From Thermoplasmata archaeon (GTDB lineage Archaea > Thermoplasmatota > Thermoplasmata > Methanomassiliicoccales > Methanomethylophilaceae), in assembly GCA_015063235.1 (NCBI GenBank), contig SUSW01000050.1, positions 1 through 52,747 on the forward strand: 52,747 nucleotides of DNA. Reading direction: 5' to 3'. Each line of letters starts with the position of its first letter. Within the stretch, counting starts at the first letter, position 1. Below are positions 35,842 to 45,373 of the stretch, one piece after another. The position numbers and the translations under genes are program-made. Under the pieces are notes generated by a model. It did not search any database and had not been told where the DNA came from. It saw nothing but the letters and a program-made list of their open reading frames with translations.

Positions 35842-37983
35842 TCACAAATCGAAATCCAGATCCAATCTCGATGCGGCATATTCCCTGAGAAGCAGGGATT
35901 CCGGAATGTATCTGTCATATTTGCCGATCTTCATGATATCGTCGTCATACGCCAGTGCCAGACTGTCATGTTTCTCGATGTATCCATATATCTTACGTAC
36001 GATCTCGTCCTCGGACATGTCAGTGCGGACATCGACGTAGTATGGCTGGAATGCGCGCACTCTATCTGTTCCGATTATCTTATGCAGGATCCTCGTCAGC
36101 GTGTCGAACTGCTTAGTTCCCAGCCAGGGGTAGATCCTGTAGCCGCCCCTCCTCTCGGAGAACACATCTGTCATTCCAAGCTCCCTCGCTGTAGATCTGC
36201 TCTCGGCCAGGCGCTGTTTCGCAGCATCGTCGATATAAGGGTAGTCATCGTCTGATGAGAGCACCTCGAGCATCTTCCGCATGATACGTGTGTGGGTGGG
36301 CGGCGTCCCGGATCTCCATGGGTTGCAGGCTTCGCCCTCAGTCTTCTCCACTTCGATCCTTGATTTGTCCTCTGAAACCTCTGTGACGGACCACACATGT
36401 CCGGCCAGCTGTATCAGCTCCCCTACCTGCGGAAGATTCTGGATGGATCCTACGGTCTTTCCTTCGGATCTGACGGTAATCTCCTTCTTGGTGGAGAACA
36501 CAGAGCAGAAGTCGCGATTGAACACGATTCTTTCTGCCTTGGGACCGATGAGTATGGTCTGATCGGACATTATCTGGAGATGTTCCAGGTTGACCAGATG
36601 CTGGATCAGGAGTTTGTACTGCTCCTTGGATATGTCACGGAAAGGATACATCGTAAGGATGTCGGAGGCCAGTACAGAGAACTTGGCGCCGAGTCCCGCC
36701 CTGAGATATTCCATCGTCTGATGGTATAGGAGGCCGTAAGGCAGGCTGTCGCGTTCCGCAGGTTCCGTCCAGCCCTCCTTGAGGACCAGCTCGGACATGG
36801 CTATGGCTTTGACCAGACTCATGGATACGCCGTCTATGGTGGACCACCATTCGTCATCATCCTCCCTGCACATGAGTATGAGCGTCTGCTTCCCGCTCCT
36901 TCTTCCGGACCGTCCCATCCTCTGGACCAGGCCGGAGCATGTGAACGGCGCATCTATCTGAACGATCCTGTCGAGATTCCCGATATCGATACCCAGTTCC
37001 AGCGTTACCGTCGCTACTGTGGTGTTCTTCAACGACGGATCCTTCAGTCTGTCCTCCGCAATCTTTCTGTATTCCTTGGAAATGCTGCCGTGATGAATGG
37101 ATATCTCGTCTGGAAATCCTTTTTTCTCTGCCACTATACGCAGGGATTTCGCTGTTGCCTCGGCGTCGGCCCTGCTGTTGGTGAAAACGATAGAATTGTA
37201 GCCGTGAGTCTCTTTGAACAGCTGAAGGTAGTATGATGTGATCGCCTTCTTCCTTCCCATATCTTCCGTTTCAGGATCATGCGGAGGGAATAGGTTGAAG
37301 TGTATGTGTATCTCCCTTTCGTTCAGCGCATCGTTTCTGATGATCGATACCTGTCTGCCGGTATCTGCCTTCAGCCATTCTGCAGCATTGCTGCAGTCAG
37401 ATATGGTGGCCGAGAGCCCTACACGTCTCGGATTGCAGTGTGCCAGAGTCTCTAACCTCTGTAGGCAGCAGAGGAGCTGGAGCCCCCTGTCCGTATCCAT
37501 GAAGGCATGGACTTCATCGATGATGATGAACCTGAGGTCGCTGAACAGCCTCTCCACTTCCTCAGGAGTGTAGGATAATATGTTCTGAAGGGACTCAGGA
37601 GTTATCTGGAGTATGCCTGAAGGCGACTCCATGAGTCTATCCTTGGAACTACTGGATATGTCACCATGCCACCCAGTGATCTTCAGTTCCGATTCTCCGA
37701 GTACCGGGCCCATTCTCTGGAATTGATCGTCGATGAGGGCTTTCAGCGGCCCGATGTAGAGCGCACCGATGCTATCAGTTGGATTGTTGTAAAGATTGGA
37801 AATAATCGGGAACAATGCCGCCTCGGTCTTTCCGCTGGAGGTCGGTGCGGATATCAGAATGTGGTCGTCTTTGGAATAGAAGCAATCGAAGGCCGCGGTC
37901 TGGATATCTCTGAATCCGGACCATCTGCAGGTGTGGATGTATTCCTTTATGAACCAGGGCAGTCTCTCGAAATAATCCGTCAT
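35842..37983 (-). CDS. Lhr-like superfamily 2 helicase
   Basis: 713 residues. Helicase motif I APTSSGKTEA (46-55), II IIIDEVHAF (about 155), III VGLSATISD (about 188), VI LVQRMGRSGRR (about 354). The motif set and the long C-terminal part after residue 400 resemble Lhr-type DEAD/DEAH helicases, including BrxHI of BREX type 2 and the helicase beside TerB-N/TerB-C proteins in bacteria. Its start overlaps the preceding ATPase stop by four bases (ATGA), so the two are translated together. DNA or RNA unwinding in a stress or defence complex is the likely role; a general repair helicase is the alternative. Confidence 0.85.
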   Translation of the reverse strand: MTDYFERLPWFIKEYIHTCRWSGFRDIQTAAFDCFYSKDDHILISAPTSSGKTEAALFPIISNLYNNPTDSIGALYIGPLKALIDDQFQRMGPVLGESELKITGWHGDISSSSKDRLMESPSGILQITPESLQNILSYTPEEVERLFSDLRFIIIDEVHAFMDTDRGLQLLCCLQRLETLAHCNPRRVGLSATISDCSNAAEWLKADTGRQVSIIRNDALNEREIHIHFNLFPPHDPETEDMGRKKAITSYYLQLFKETHGYNSIVFTNSRADAEATAKSLRIVAEKKGFPDEISIHHGSISKEYRKIAEDRLKDPSLKNTTVATVTLELGIDIGNLDRIVQIDAPFTCSGLVQRMGRSGRRSGKQTLILMCREDDDEWWSTIDGVSMSLVKAIAMSELVLKEGWTEPAERDSLPYGLLYHQTMEYLRAGLGAKFSVLASDILTMYPFRDISKEQYKLLIQHLVNLEHLQIMSDQTILIGPKAERIVFNRDFCSVFSTKKEITVRSEGKTVGSIQNLPQVGELIQLAGHVWSVTEVSEDKSRIEVEKTEGEACNPWRSGTPPTHTRIMRKMLEVLSSDDDYPYIDDAAKQRLAESRSTARELGMTDVFSERRGGYRIYPWLGTKQFDTLTRILHKIIGTDRVRAFQPYYVDVRTDMSEDEIVRKIYGYIEKHDSLALAYDDDIMKIGKYDRYIPESLLLREYAASRLDLDFDL

Positions 37984-39266
37984 ACCTCGAGGTCCTCGAT
38001 GATCTCATCGTCAGGGTTGGTATCGGCGGCTATGGCCCTTCCTTCCACCAGGTCCAGGAACTCCAGATCCTTGTTCTGATGCAGGGTATCTAGCAGACTG
38101 ATAAGGTCTCTGGTTATCTCCCTGGGGGTGATCATGGTCGATGATACCACGCTTCCCATGACCGTCCTGAGGTAGGTCTCCAGCATATCATCCGTTATTC
38201 CGGACTCATATCCGTATCTCTGTTCGTGCAGATCCTTGATCGTCCTCAGAAGAACGAATATCTCCTCATTTGTCAGAGGTTTGAGATTGATTATGGGACC
38301 GAGGTAGTTGTCGAAACCGTTCTCGTAGCGTCCTGCCACCAGTCTCGATCTCAGAGCTTCGTAGCTGTACAACCCTCTGTTGGGGTCCTCGATAAATTCG
38401 GGAGTTCCGCAAACGTAGATCGAGAGATATTGGGTCTTTCCCTGCATGATGTCGTTGAACATCGTGAGGAGACGCTCGTAGTTGTTCGATCTGGAGACCT
38501 TGTTCTGCAGCTTGTACAGGACCACCCCTTCGTCGATGAATATTACCATGCCTTTGAATCCAATCCTTTTCACGATCCCGGTCCAGATCTTGATCATGTC
38601 GTACCAGTTGCTGTCGTCGATAAGAGCATTGGTTCCGAGCTCTTTCCTAGATTCTTTCTTGACGTCCAGCTCACCCTTGAGCCATCTGACCGCCGTTATG
38701 TCGTCCTTCCCGTCCAGGAAGTCATTCATGTAGCAGATGATGACCCTCATGAAATCTTGATAGTTCTGGAGATTCGAGATGTCGGACACGCTCGAGCGCA
38801 TCGCCTTCTCGATATCCTCCCTAGTGGCCTCGGACTCTTTTTCTTTCTCGATCCTGTCCTTCGTGTCGAGTATCCAAGTCTGGAGGATGGGTTCCATGGC
38901 CCCTCCATCGGGTCTTGCTTTATAGGCCATGTTCTTGATGAGCTCCCTGTACAGGTTCAGACCTTCCTTCTTGGATCCGGTCAGCCTCCTGTTGATCGCC
39001 AGGTCAGCATCCATAACCACGAATCCCTTTTCCATAGCATAATTGCGTATCATTTGGGTCATGAAGCTCTTACCGTTACCGAAACGGCCGGAGATGAATC
39101 TGAACGCTCCTCCACCCTGGTATGTGTCCTCGAGATCGTTGACAAACGTCTCAGTCTCTTTCTTCCTGCCGACGGCTATGTACTCTAAGCCTCTTCTAGG
39201 CACGACACCTGAGGAGAGCGCGTTCATCATCGTTATGAGTGTTCTCTTCGGCACTTCGGCAGTCAT
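37980..39266 (-). CDS. BrxD-like P-loop ATPase (DUF2791/BREX ATP-binding family)
   Basis: 428 residues from ATG 39264-39266 with GAGGT upstream. Walker A GRFGNGKSF (60-68) is followed by MTQMIRNYAMEKGFVVMDAD; Walker B is GMVIFIDEGVVLYKLQN (about 240). These and GTPEFIEDPNRGLYSYEALRSRL are typical of the ATPases called BrxD or DUF2791, seen in BREX type 2 and in the TerB-linked helicase module. The preceding transporter gene is 200 bases away on the same strand; the Lhr-like helicase follows with overlap. No methyltransferase (pglX) or alkaline phosphatase (pglZ) is in the window, so this is not a full BREX system. Confidence 0.83.
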   Translation of the reverse strand: MTAEVPKRTLITMMNALSSGVVPRRGLEYIAVGRKKETETFVNDLEDTYQGGGAFRFISGRFGNGKSFMTQMIRNYAMEKGFVVMDADLAINRRLTGSKKEGLNLYRELIKNMAYKARPDGGAMEPILQTWILDTKDRIEKEKESEATREDIEKAMRSSVSDISNLQNYQDFMRVIICYMNDFLDGKDDITAVRWLKGELDVKKESRKELGTNALIDDSNWYDMIKIWTGIVKRIGFKGMVIFIDEGVVLYKLQNKVSRSNNYERLLTMFNDIMQGKTQYLSIYVCGTPEFIEDPNRGLYSYEALRSRLVAGRYENGFDNYLGPIINLKPLTNEEIFVLLRTIKDLHEQRYGYESGITDDMLETYLRTVMGSVVSSTMITPREITRDLISLLDTLHQNKDLEFLDLVEGRAIAADTNPDDEIIEDLEV

Positions 39267-39466
39267 TATAGGACCTCTTTCAGTGTTGGCGCATGATTTT
39301 AGCAGGATATACCATTATCGTAGAGGAGGAGTGGCGCTTAGGTTTACCGGAATTGTTTGATTCCCAGGACATGCCGAACATTGGGAATTAGCGATACCGC
39401 CGTTTGCTATAGGCTGTCGACGAGATCATCCAAATCTTTGCCGTATCGGACGGAGAGTATCGGTGC
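39267..39466 (-). promoter_or_regulatory. Intergenic promoter region upstream of the BrxD-like ATPase
   Basis: 200 bases. On the minus strand GGTATATCC (39307-39315) is a TATA-like box, and AGAGGT with 6 bases before the ATG gives translation start signals. The rest shows no gene, tRNA or hairpin. Confidence 0.4.
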
Positions 39467-40930
39467 TTATGAGGCCTCTGCCTCTAACTTCTTGCGCATC
39501 CTGATGTAGTACCTTACGAAGACCACCACGACACAGACTGTGAACAGCGCTCCAAGTATCATCGATATGTTGTAGTCGAGTCCCAGACCTATATTCGCGT
39601 GGAGGATGAACGACGAGGTTACCATGGTCATGAACACCGCAGGTATGGCGATGAACAGAGCGTAGTTGATATGGTTCCTGTACGATAGGACGAACACCAC
39701 TGCAGTCCATAGCATCAGACATGCCAGCGTTTGGTTGAGCCAAGAGAAGTAGTTCCACAGGACTGAGAAGTCTATGGTGCACAGGAATATGACTGGTATC
39801 AGGAGTATGCCTGTGATCAGCACGACCTTCTTCAGGCTTTTGGACTCTATATCCTTGTCGTCCTGGACCATCAGTCTTGCGGACCTCAGAGCAGTATCTC
39901 CTGAGGTAATCGGGCAGATGATTACACCGATGACCGCGAGGATCCCTCCGACAGGTCCCGCCACGCCGGTGGCGATATCGTATACCACGGTGGACGCCCC
40001 TCCTGCGGCAAGAGCATCGGCCAGTCCGACTGTGCCATGGAAAAAGGCGAGCCCCGCCATTGCCCAGAGCAGGGCTATGACTGATTCTATAACCATAGCG
40101 CCATAGAATACCGTACGGCCGTCTCTTTCGTCGGTGATGCATCTGGCGACCATGGGTGCCTGGGTCGCATGGAATCCAGAGATCGCTCCGCATGCAACGG
40201 TGATGAACATGTCCGGGAAGAACTCCGTCCCGTTGGGGTGGAGGTTCTCCAGCGTGAATTCGGGGAACTCATAGCCTCCCATGATAAGTCCGCCGGTGAC
40301 CACTACGGCCATCGCAATCAGCAGCACGCCGAACACAGGATAGATCCTTCCGATGACCATGTTTATGGGCAGCACCGTTGACAGGACGAAGTAGATGATG
40401 ATGAATATGATCCACACCTCGGACGGGACGTCCGTGATTATGCAGAGAAGGTCGCTGGCGCTCCTTGCGAATGTCGCGCAGACCATTATAAGAACGAAGA
40501 GGAGCAGGATTAGTACGGGGAATCTGGATTTCTCGCTCAGATAGCGCCGCACCAAGAAGGACGCGGATTTGCCGTCGTTGCGCTCGGACATCATTCCGCA
40601 CATGTAGTCATGGACCGCTCCTCCGAAGATGGTCCCGGCGACGATCCAGATGAAAACGATCGGCCCCCATTTCGCACCCATGAGGGCACCGAATATGGGT
40701 CCGGTACCGGCTATGTTCAACAATTCAATGAGCTGGTTCTTCCTCCTCGTCATCGGCACGTAATCGATGCCGTCTCCGTGCTGGAGGGCTGGTGTCGAGG
40801 GGCGGAACGGTATGACCATCCTCTCGACGAACCTGCTGTATAACACGTAGCCCAAAACCAGGCATAGCAGACATACCAGCAGTAACCACATCGGTACAAG
40901 GAATGCGGTATTCGTTAAAACATTTTGCAT
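39467..40930 (-). CDS. CstA-family transporter (carbon starvation protein A)
   Basis: 487 residues with many membrane helices (about 13), TAA stop. CstA/BtsT signature regions: FRPSTPALQHGDGIDYVPMT, LNIAGTGPIFGALMGAKWGP, GGAVHDYMCGMMSERNDGKS, and ISGFHATQAPMVARCITDE. The family imports pyruvate or peptides. It sits between the TerB-like gene and the BrxD-like ATPase on the same strand, 144 and 200 bases from them. It may have been inserted between them or belong to a starvation response shared with the module. Confidence 0.9.
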   Translation of the reverse strand: MQNVLTNTAFLVPMWLLLVCLLCLVLGYVLYSRFVERMVIPFRPSTPALQHGDGIDYVPMTRRKNQLIELLNIAGTGPIFGALMGAKWGPIVFIWIVAGTIFGGAVHDYMCGMMSERNDGKSASFLVRRYLSEKSRFPVLILLLFVLIMVCATFARSASDLLCIITDVPSEVWIIFIIIYFVLSTVLPINMVIGRIYPVFGVLLIAMAVVVTGGLIMGGYEFPEFTLENLHPNGTEFFPDMFITVACGAISGFHATQAPMVARCITDERDGRTVFYGAMVIESVIALLWAMAGLAFFHGTVGLADALAAGGASTVVYDIATGVAGPVGGILAVIGVIICPITSGDTALRSARLMVQDDKDIESKSLKKVVLITGILLIPVIFLCTIDFSVLWNYFSWLNQTLACLMLWTAVVFVLSYRNHINYALFIAIPAVFMTMVTSSFILHANIGLGLDYNISMILGALFTVCVVVVFVRYYIRMRKKLEAEAS

Positions 40931-41074
40931 GAATCCGATTTTAGCCTATTGGCTCTTTTGGAAATATATTCGATTTCTGAAATATAATGGACTCTTAGAA
41001 ACAGGATGCCGTAGTTTGGCAACCTCGGGATTTCGTCCGAGCTCACATCCGGGAAAGGCCGGAACTTGTGCCGT

Positions 41075-43342
41075 TCAGAGTACGCTCCTTAGTTCTGCCG
41101 CGTACTCCTCGAAAACCACGGAATCCTCGACGATGATGTCGCTGACACAGTCCTCGGCCATGGTGTTGATGGAATCTTCCATCCTCGATACCGGGATACC
41201 GACAGATCTGAGATAGGCTGCACCGCTGCCTTCCAGGCATGCTCTAAGATACCCCTTTTGCTTTTCATCAAGGTTATCGGAAAGGCTTTTCCATGAGTTG
41301 TTGGAGTCTTTTTTGGCAGGCTCTTCTCTGATTTCTTCGGCAAGAGGGACCTCGGGCTGTTCGGAGGACATCATCTCAGTCACCGCTCTGAGAGCGGATT
41401 CAGCACCGCTGACGGCTTCGCGGTCAAGGACCATGCTGTTTGCCCTGTCTTTGATCTCCTTTATTTCCTTTCCTTCGTACCATTCGGATACCGTCTCCGA
41501 CATCATATCCTTGCCATCCATACCGAAGGCCGAGAACTTGGTTATCTTGATGGGCTTGCCGGTCCTTCTGAGACGGACCGCGGAGAAGGCGGATTTCATA
41601 ATCTCCTTCAGCGAATCATCGAACGCCGCGTTGTAGATGTAATTGCTGTATGAGAATCTGGCCTTCCTGATCTCCTTGAAGTACTTCAGACCGTCGAAGA
41701 CCTGAAGGACTGTGGCCTGCCTCTCGACGTCGCAGTATTTGTCGATGGTGGTATCTTCCTCTTTCATCTTCTCCTGGACTTTGGTCAGGAAGGAGAGGGT
41801 GATTCCAATGCAGTCCTCGTCGAACTCCCTGACGATTGTCTTGTCGTTGATCCCGGAGAGGAACATCAGAAGGGTCTTATCGGGTTCGGTATCCATCCCT
41901 TTGAGGAATTGCTCCATGACCATGCATCCTAAGATGTTGGATTCGTAGATTGACGGTCTGGGCATCGGCAGCTTGTGCACTATCGCGTATTCGAAGCAGG
42001 TCTTTCCGATGATGCGGTCGTCCCCGAAGTCGCCGTAGGCATCATGGAGTCCCAATATCTGGTCGAAGATCTCATAGGGCTCGGCCTTGATGTTTATGAG
42101 CTCGCACAGATACAGCCATACGTACCCGGTATCAGTCTCGCCGTAGTTGCCCTTGCGGCACTGTTCCCTCCAGTGTACATAGAATTTCCTCTGCTGCTCC
42201 GAGAAGGATCTATAATCGGGATTGATGAATCCTGACGGAACGTAGTTCTGTTTTTCTTTGGATTCCACATTCCAGTTCCTCTCTATATCGCTCTTGAGAT
42301 GCGGGCTGACGTGCTGTTTCTCCGCATTCTCGTCGATATTCAGAATCGGTTTGGGTTTGTCCGGCGTTCCGAACTGCGATTCCAGTCTTGCGCCCATATC
42401 GACCAGTGCCCTTTCCTTCGAGGACATGGAGGTCCTGGTCGTTCCCCTCCAGAACTCCCCTTCGTCATTGTAGTCCGGCAGGCCTTCCTCGAACACCCTT
42501 TCTACGATCGCCCTGTACTCCTTGTTGAACGAACTTGGTGTGGCAGGGCCTTTCTCTCCGATTTCCTTGCAAAGGATCTTCCTGGTGTATGAGAACAGAC
42601 CCAGCATGAATTCGCCGAATATGCCGTCGGTCCTTAGTTTCTCGTATGTGATCTGATAATCCTTGTCCTTGCCGTAGGGCAGATAGAGGAACACTTTGTA
42701 GAGCTCCGTTATCAGCCCTTCGGAGTATGTCTGGGCGACCCCTTTCCCGGTGTTCTGATGGAGGAAGTGGTCTATCTCGCAGAGGCAGTCGTTGAAGAAT
42801 TCCACGTGCTTCATGTTGTCGACACCGTCGGCATGGACCTTCGGACCTCCTGACAGGTACCAGATCAGCTCTTTTCCGAGTCTGTCCGCCGGGAATGACA
42901 TGATCTCGGATGTGACCATGAACGATCTGACCGAACCCTTGCCCATCCACATTATCGGCAGATCCAAGCCATGTACCACTGCATAATCGAACATGGTGGC
43001 AGCCAGATCGGATTGGGGCATGCCGTGCATGCGAGTATTGTCGAACAGTAGCCTGAGTTCCCGCATTCCGGCCTCAGGGTCCATGTCGGAGTTGATCAGC
43101 TCCACCACACGAAGCTTTGCATACCCTCTGTCGGCCTTTAGGCAGTTCCCGCGTGCCAGCTCGTCCCTCCAATAGAGGTAGTATGCCCTCTGCCCCTTGT
43201 CCATCACGGAATAGTCGGCGTTCTTATGGTCGCATTTGACGTATTCGCATTCCTCACCGTGGGTATCCCTGTACTTGGCGATCTGCGATAGAAGATGGTT
43301 AACGTCGTAGTCGCGTCTCTCCTCGTAAGGGTTGAATGCCAT
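41075..43342 (-). CDS. TerB-N/TerB-C family protein with two TerB-N-like repeats
   Basis: 755 residues. Two segments repeat the same pattern: residues about 44-107 (YSVMDKGQRAYYLYWRDEL, GYAKLRVVELIN) and about 372-440 (YRSFSEQQRKFYVHWREQC, GYVWLYLCELIN), each with W-R, then GY, then ELIN, as in the TerB-N domain. The last 65 residues (LDEKQKGYLRACLEGSG, SVGIPVSRMEDSINTMAED, EEYAAELRSVL) follow the TerB-C end pattern. In bacteria such proteins occur with a BrxD-like ATPase and an Lhr-like helicase, exactly the genes found at 35842-39266. A role in stress or phage defence has been proposed for Ter-linked systems. ATG at 43340-43342. Confidence 0.75.
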   Translation of the reverse strand: MAFNPYEERRDYDVNHLLSQIAKYRDTHGEECEYVKCDHKNADYSVMDKGQRAYYLYWRDELARGNCLKADRGYAKLRVVELINSDMDPEAGMRELRLLFDNTRMHGMPQSDLAATMFDYAVVHGLDLPIMWMGKGSVRSFMVTSEIMSFPADRLGKELIWYLSGGPKVHADGVDNMKHVEFFNDCLCEIDHFLHQNTGKGVAQTYSEGLITELYKVFLYLPYGKDKDYQITYEKLRTDGIFGEFMLGLFSYTRKILCKEIGEKGPATPSSFNKEYRAIVERVFEEGLPDYNDEGEFWRGTTRTSMSSKERALVDMGARLESQFGTPDKPKPILNIDENAEKQHVSPHLKSDIERNWNVESKEKQNYVPSGFINPDYRSFSEQQRKFYVHWREQCRKGNYGETDTGYVWLYLCELINIKAEPYEIFDQILGLHDAYGDFGDDRIIGKTCFEYAIVHKLPMPRPSIYESNILGCMVMEQFLKGMDTEPDKTLLMFLSGINDKTIVREFDEDCIGITLSFLTKVQEKMKEEDTTIDKYCDVERQATVLQVFDGLKYFKEIRKARFSYSNYIYNAAFDDSLKEIMKSAFSAVRLRRTGKPIKITKFSAFGMDGKDMMSETVSEWYEGKEIKEIKDRANSMVLDREAVSGAESALRAVTEMMSSEQPEVPLAEEIREEPAKKDSNNSWKSLSDNLDEKQKGYLRACLEGSGAAYLRSVGIPVSRMEDSINTMAEDCVSDIIVEDSVVFEEYAAELRSVL

Positions 43343-43472
43343 ATGAATCGTTTGCGTATGGGCGAGCTCTGATAAAAACGGTGTTAGAGAATGGGGTTCC
43401 TAAGCCGGGTTTTTCACAATCTCGGAGTATCAATCGATAAAGCCTATATATTTAAGAGTAGAGCGGTAGGCG

Positions 43473-45281
43473 ATGAAGACAGTTCACATCCTCGTGTTTG
43501 CGGCAGTGGTTGCCGTCGTAGCGATCGCCATCGTTACATACGCGAATTCAGACAGCAGCGACAGCATTCGTATAGACCAAGTGATGGACGAGGATGGGAA
43601 GATCGGCGATTTCATCATCCTGGATAAAGATGGGAAGGAATCCTCTATCCAGTCTGGGGTCGAAGTAAGCAAACATGCAGTCATCAGATATGTCGGAAGT
43701 CTTACCGGCTGGTCCGAGAATGTTGAGATACAACCCGGATCCAACCTTGCAATCTTCACGATTTATGAGGGCCTGAACCCTGTGAACTACATCTTCAGGT
43801 TCTATGATACGACATCTAAAGGTCTCAATGCATACATCCAGGATGGCAAACCAGTAGTGGAATTTAATGCCAAGTCTGGTGTAGACATCGAGATGCTATA
43901 CTATGATCATAAGGGAATGGCCGATGTCCAGGAATACAAGTTCCAGACCTACGAATTCATGGCCAGCGGCAATGTGACGCTGTCAGCGTACTACGGCGAT
44001 ACCCTGTTCTCCAGTCCCGCGACGGCCAAGAACGCAGACCTGATGGCATTTGCTCTCGGTCTTGAACTGTCTACCGGAGTCGATGCGACGGACAGGTCCG
44101 TATCAGTCATGGAGCTCTTGAAGGACATAGGATGCGCCAATGCTACAGCGAACAAAGCATACAGCGAACCTCCGACTATCTACAGCACCGATGTCGCCAT
44201 CGGTTCGAAGTCTTGGAATGGATACACTCTCATATTCCTTGCTCTCAACGGTACCAAGTATACCACGGAATTCGCGGCTAACGCCATGCTGGGCGAGTCT
44301 GGGGACCACAAGGGATTCACGCTCGCGAAGGATCAGGCTCTCTCCATGCTCAGGGAATTCATATCCAGTAACGGCATCACAGGAAAGGCGAAGATTCTTG
44401 TCACCGGATACAGCAGGACTGCAGCAGGAGCGAACCTCACAGCTGCTTACCTTTCGGACGCGATTGCGGAAGGCAAGGTCAGCGAGAGGATCGGAAACAT
44501 CGAGCTGACGAAGGAGGACGTCTACGGATTCTCTTTCGAGACGCCACTATGCGGATATTACGAGAACGGAAGCGGAAGGATCTCTCCCACCGACAGCCGT
44601 TACGATAATATTTGGTATGTCACTAATCCTGACGATCCCGTCACATACGTCCCGACGAAGAACTACGGTTTCGTAAGATACGGACAGCAGTTCACCATCC
44701 AGTCCCACGATGCAGATAAGACTGCAGGGATGATCGAGATGGTCTCCAAATACTACGGGAGTGAAGTGGCCTCCCGTTATGACCTGTCCAAATTTGTGGT
44801 CATAGCCGATCTCAACAATCCGTCGGATATCTGGAACGGTTTCTTCGACAAGTTCTTCAGCAGTCTGGGCTCCAGAGAGTTCTACAATAAGGCCGTGGAG
44901 TCGGATTTCGTCAACATGATCTATGTCGTGTTCACGAAGACGGATATGCCGAAGGCCATATTGGAGAAGGCCGGAGGGGCTATTCTGTTCATCACGGCTC
45001 TGTATCAGAAATCGGGAGATAAGGCAGCATTCGATGAGTACTTCAAGCCGATAATCGATGAGGCCGCTCAGACCTATAGTTGCACAGAGTATGCTGACAG
45101 TATTGTCAATTCGCTCTATCAGGTCTCGAATCTTGTGAAGCGCTATTGCAACGACAGTCTGATGAACCTCATCACCGACAAGTATCTGCTGTCGATGATC
45201 GCCAACTATAATCTGATTCTCATCCCGCATCTTCCGGCGATGACCTATGGATACGTCGTACAGGAGAGCACCCTGTACTGA
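43473..45281 (+). CDS. Secreted lipase-like alpha/beta hydrolase
   Basis: 602 residues. The hydrophobic segment at 4-22 (VHILVFAAVVAVVAIAIVT) acts as signal peptide or anchor. An N-terminal beta-rich region of about 180 residues is followed by a class 3 lipase-like domain: the nucleophile elbow reads GYSRTAAGANLTAAYL (Ser about 313) where lipases have GHSxGG, and a likely catalytic Asp lies in TNPDDPVTYVP. A His candidate is in IQSHDADKT. The TATA box CTATATATTTAAG (43444-43456) lies about 25 bases before the ATG, so the mRNA is probably leaderless. Its substrate (lipid or ester) in the gut is unknown. Confidence 0.72.
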   Translation: MKTVHILVFAAVVAVVAIAIVTYANSDSSDSIRIDQVMDEDGKIGDFIILDKDGKESSIQSGVEVSKHAVIRYVGSLTGWSENVEIQPGSNLAIFTIYEGLNPVNYIFRFYDTTSKGLNAYIQDGKPVVEFNAKSGVDIEMLYYDHKGMADVQEYKFQTYEFMASGNVTLSAYYGDTLFSSPATAKNADLMAFALGLELSTGVDATDRSVSVMELLKDIGCANATANKAYSEPPTIYSTDVAIGSKSWNGYTLIFLALNGTKYTTEFAANAMLGESGDHKGFTLAKDQALSMLREFISSNGITGKAKILVTGYSRTAAGANLTAAYLSDAIAEGKVSERIGNIELTKEDVYGFSFETPLCGYYENGSGRISPTDSRYDNIWYVTNPDDPVTYVPTKNYGFVRYGQQFTIQSHDADKTAGMIEMVSKYYGSEVASRYDLSKFVVIADLNNPSDIWNGFFDKFFSSLGSREFYNKAVESDFVNMIYVVFTKTDMPKAILEKAGGAILFITALYQKSGDKAAFDEYFKPIIDEAAQTYSCTEYADSIVNSLYQVSNLVKRYCNDSLMNLITDKYLLSMIANYNLILIPHLPAMTYGYVVQESTLY

Positions 45282-45373
45282 CGTTCCTCGGTGCATCCAG
45301 TTTCAGGATGACTGACGTTGGTGTTAGGCCGCCTAAGTTTTATAGGATTTTATCGGTCTAGCCTTGTGGCAAA

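Noticed and set aside
37980-39266. Complete BREX system
   Set aside because: Only the BrxD-like and Lhr-like genes are present; pglX, pglZ and pglW/Y are missing from the window.
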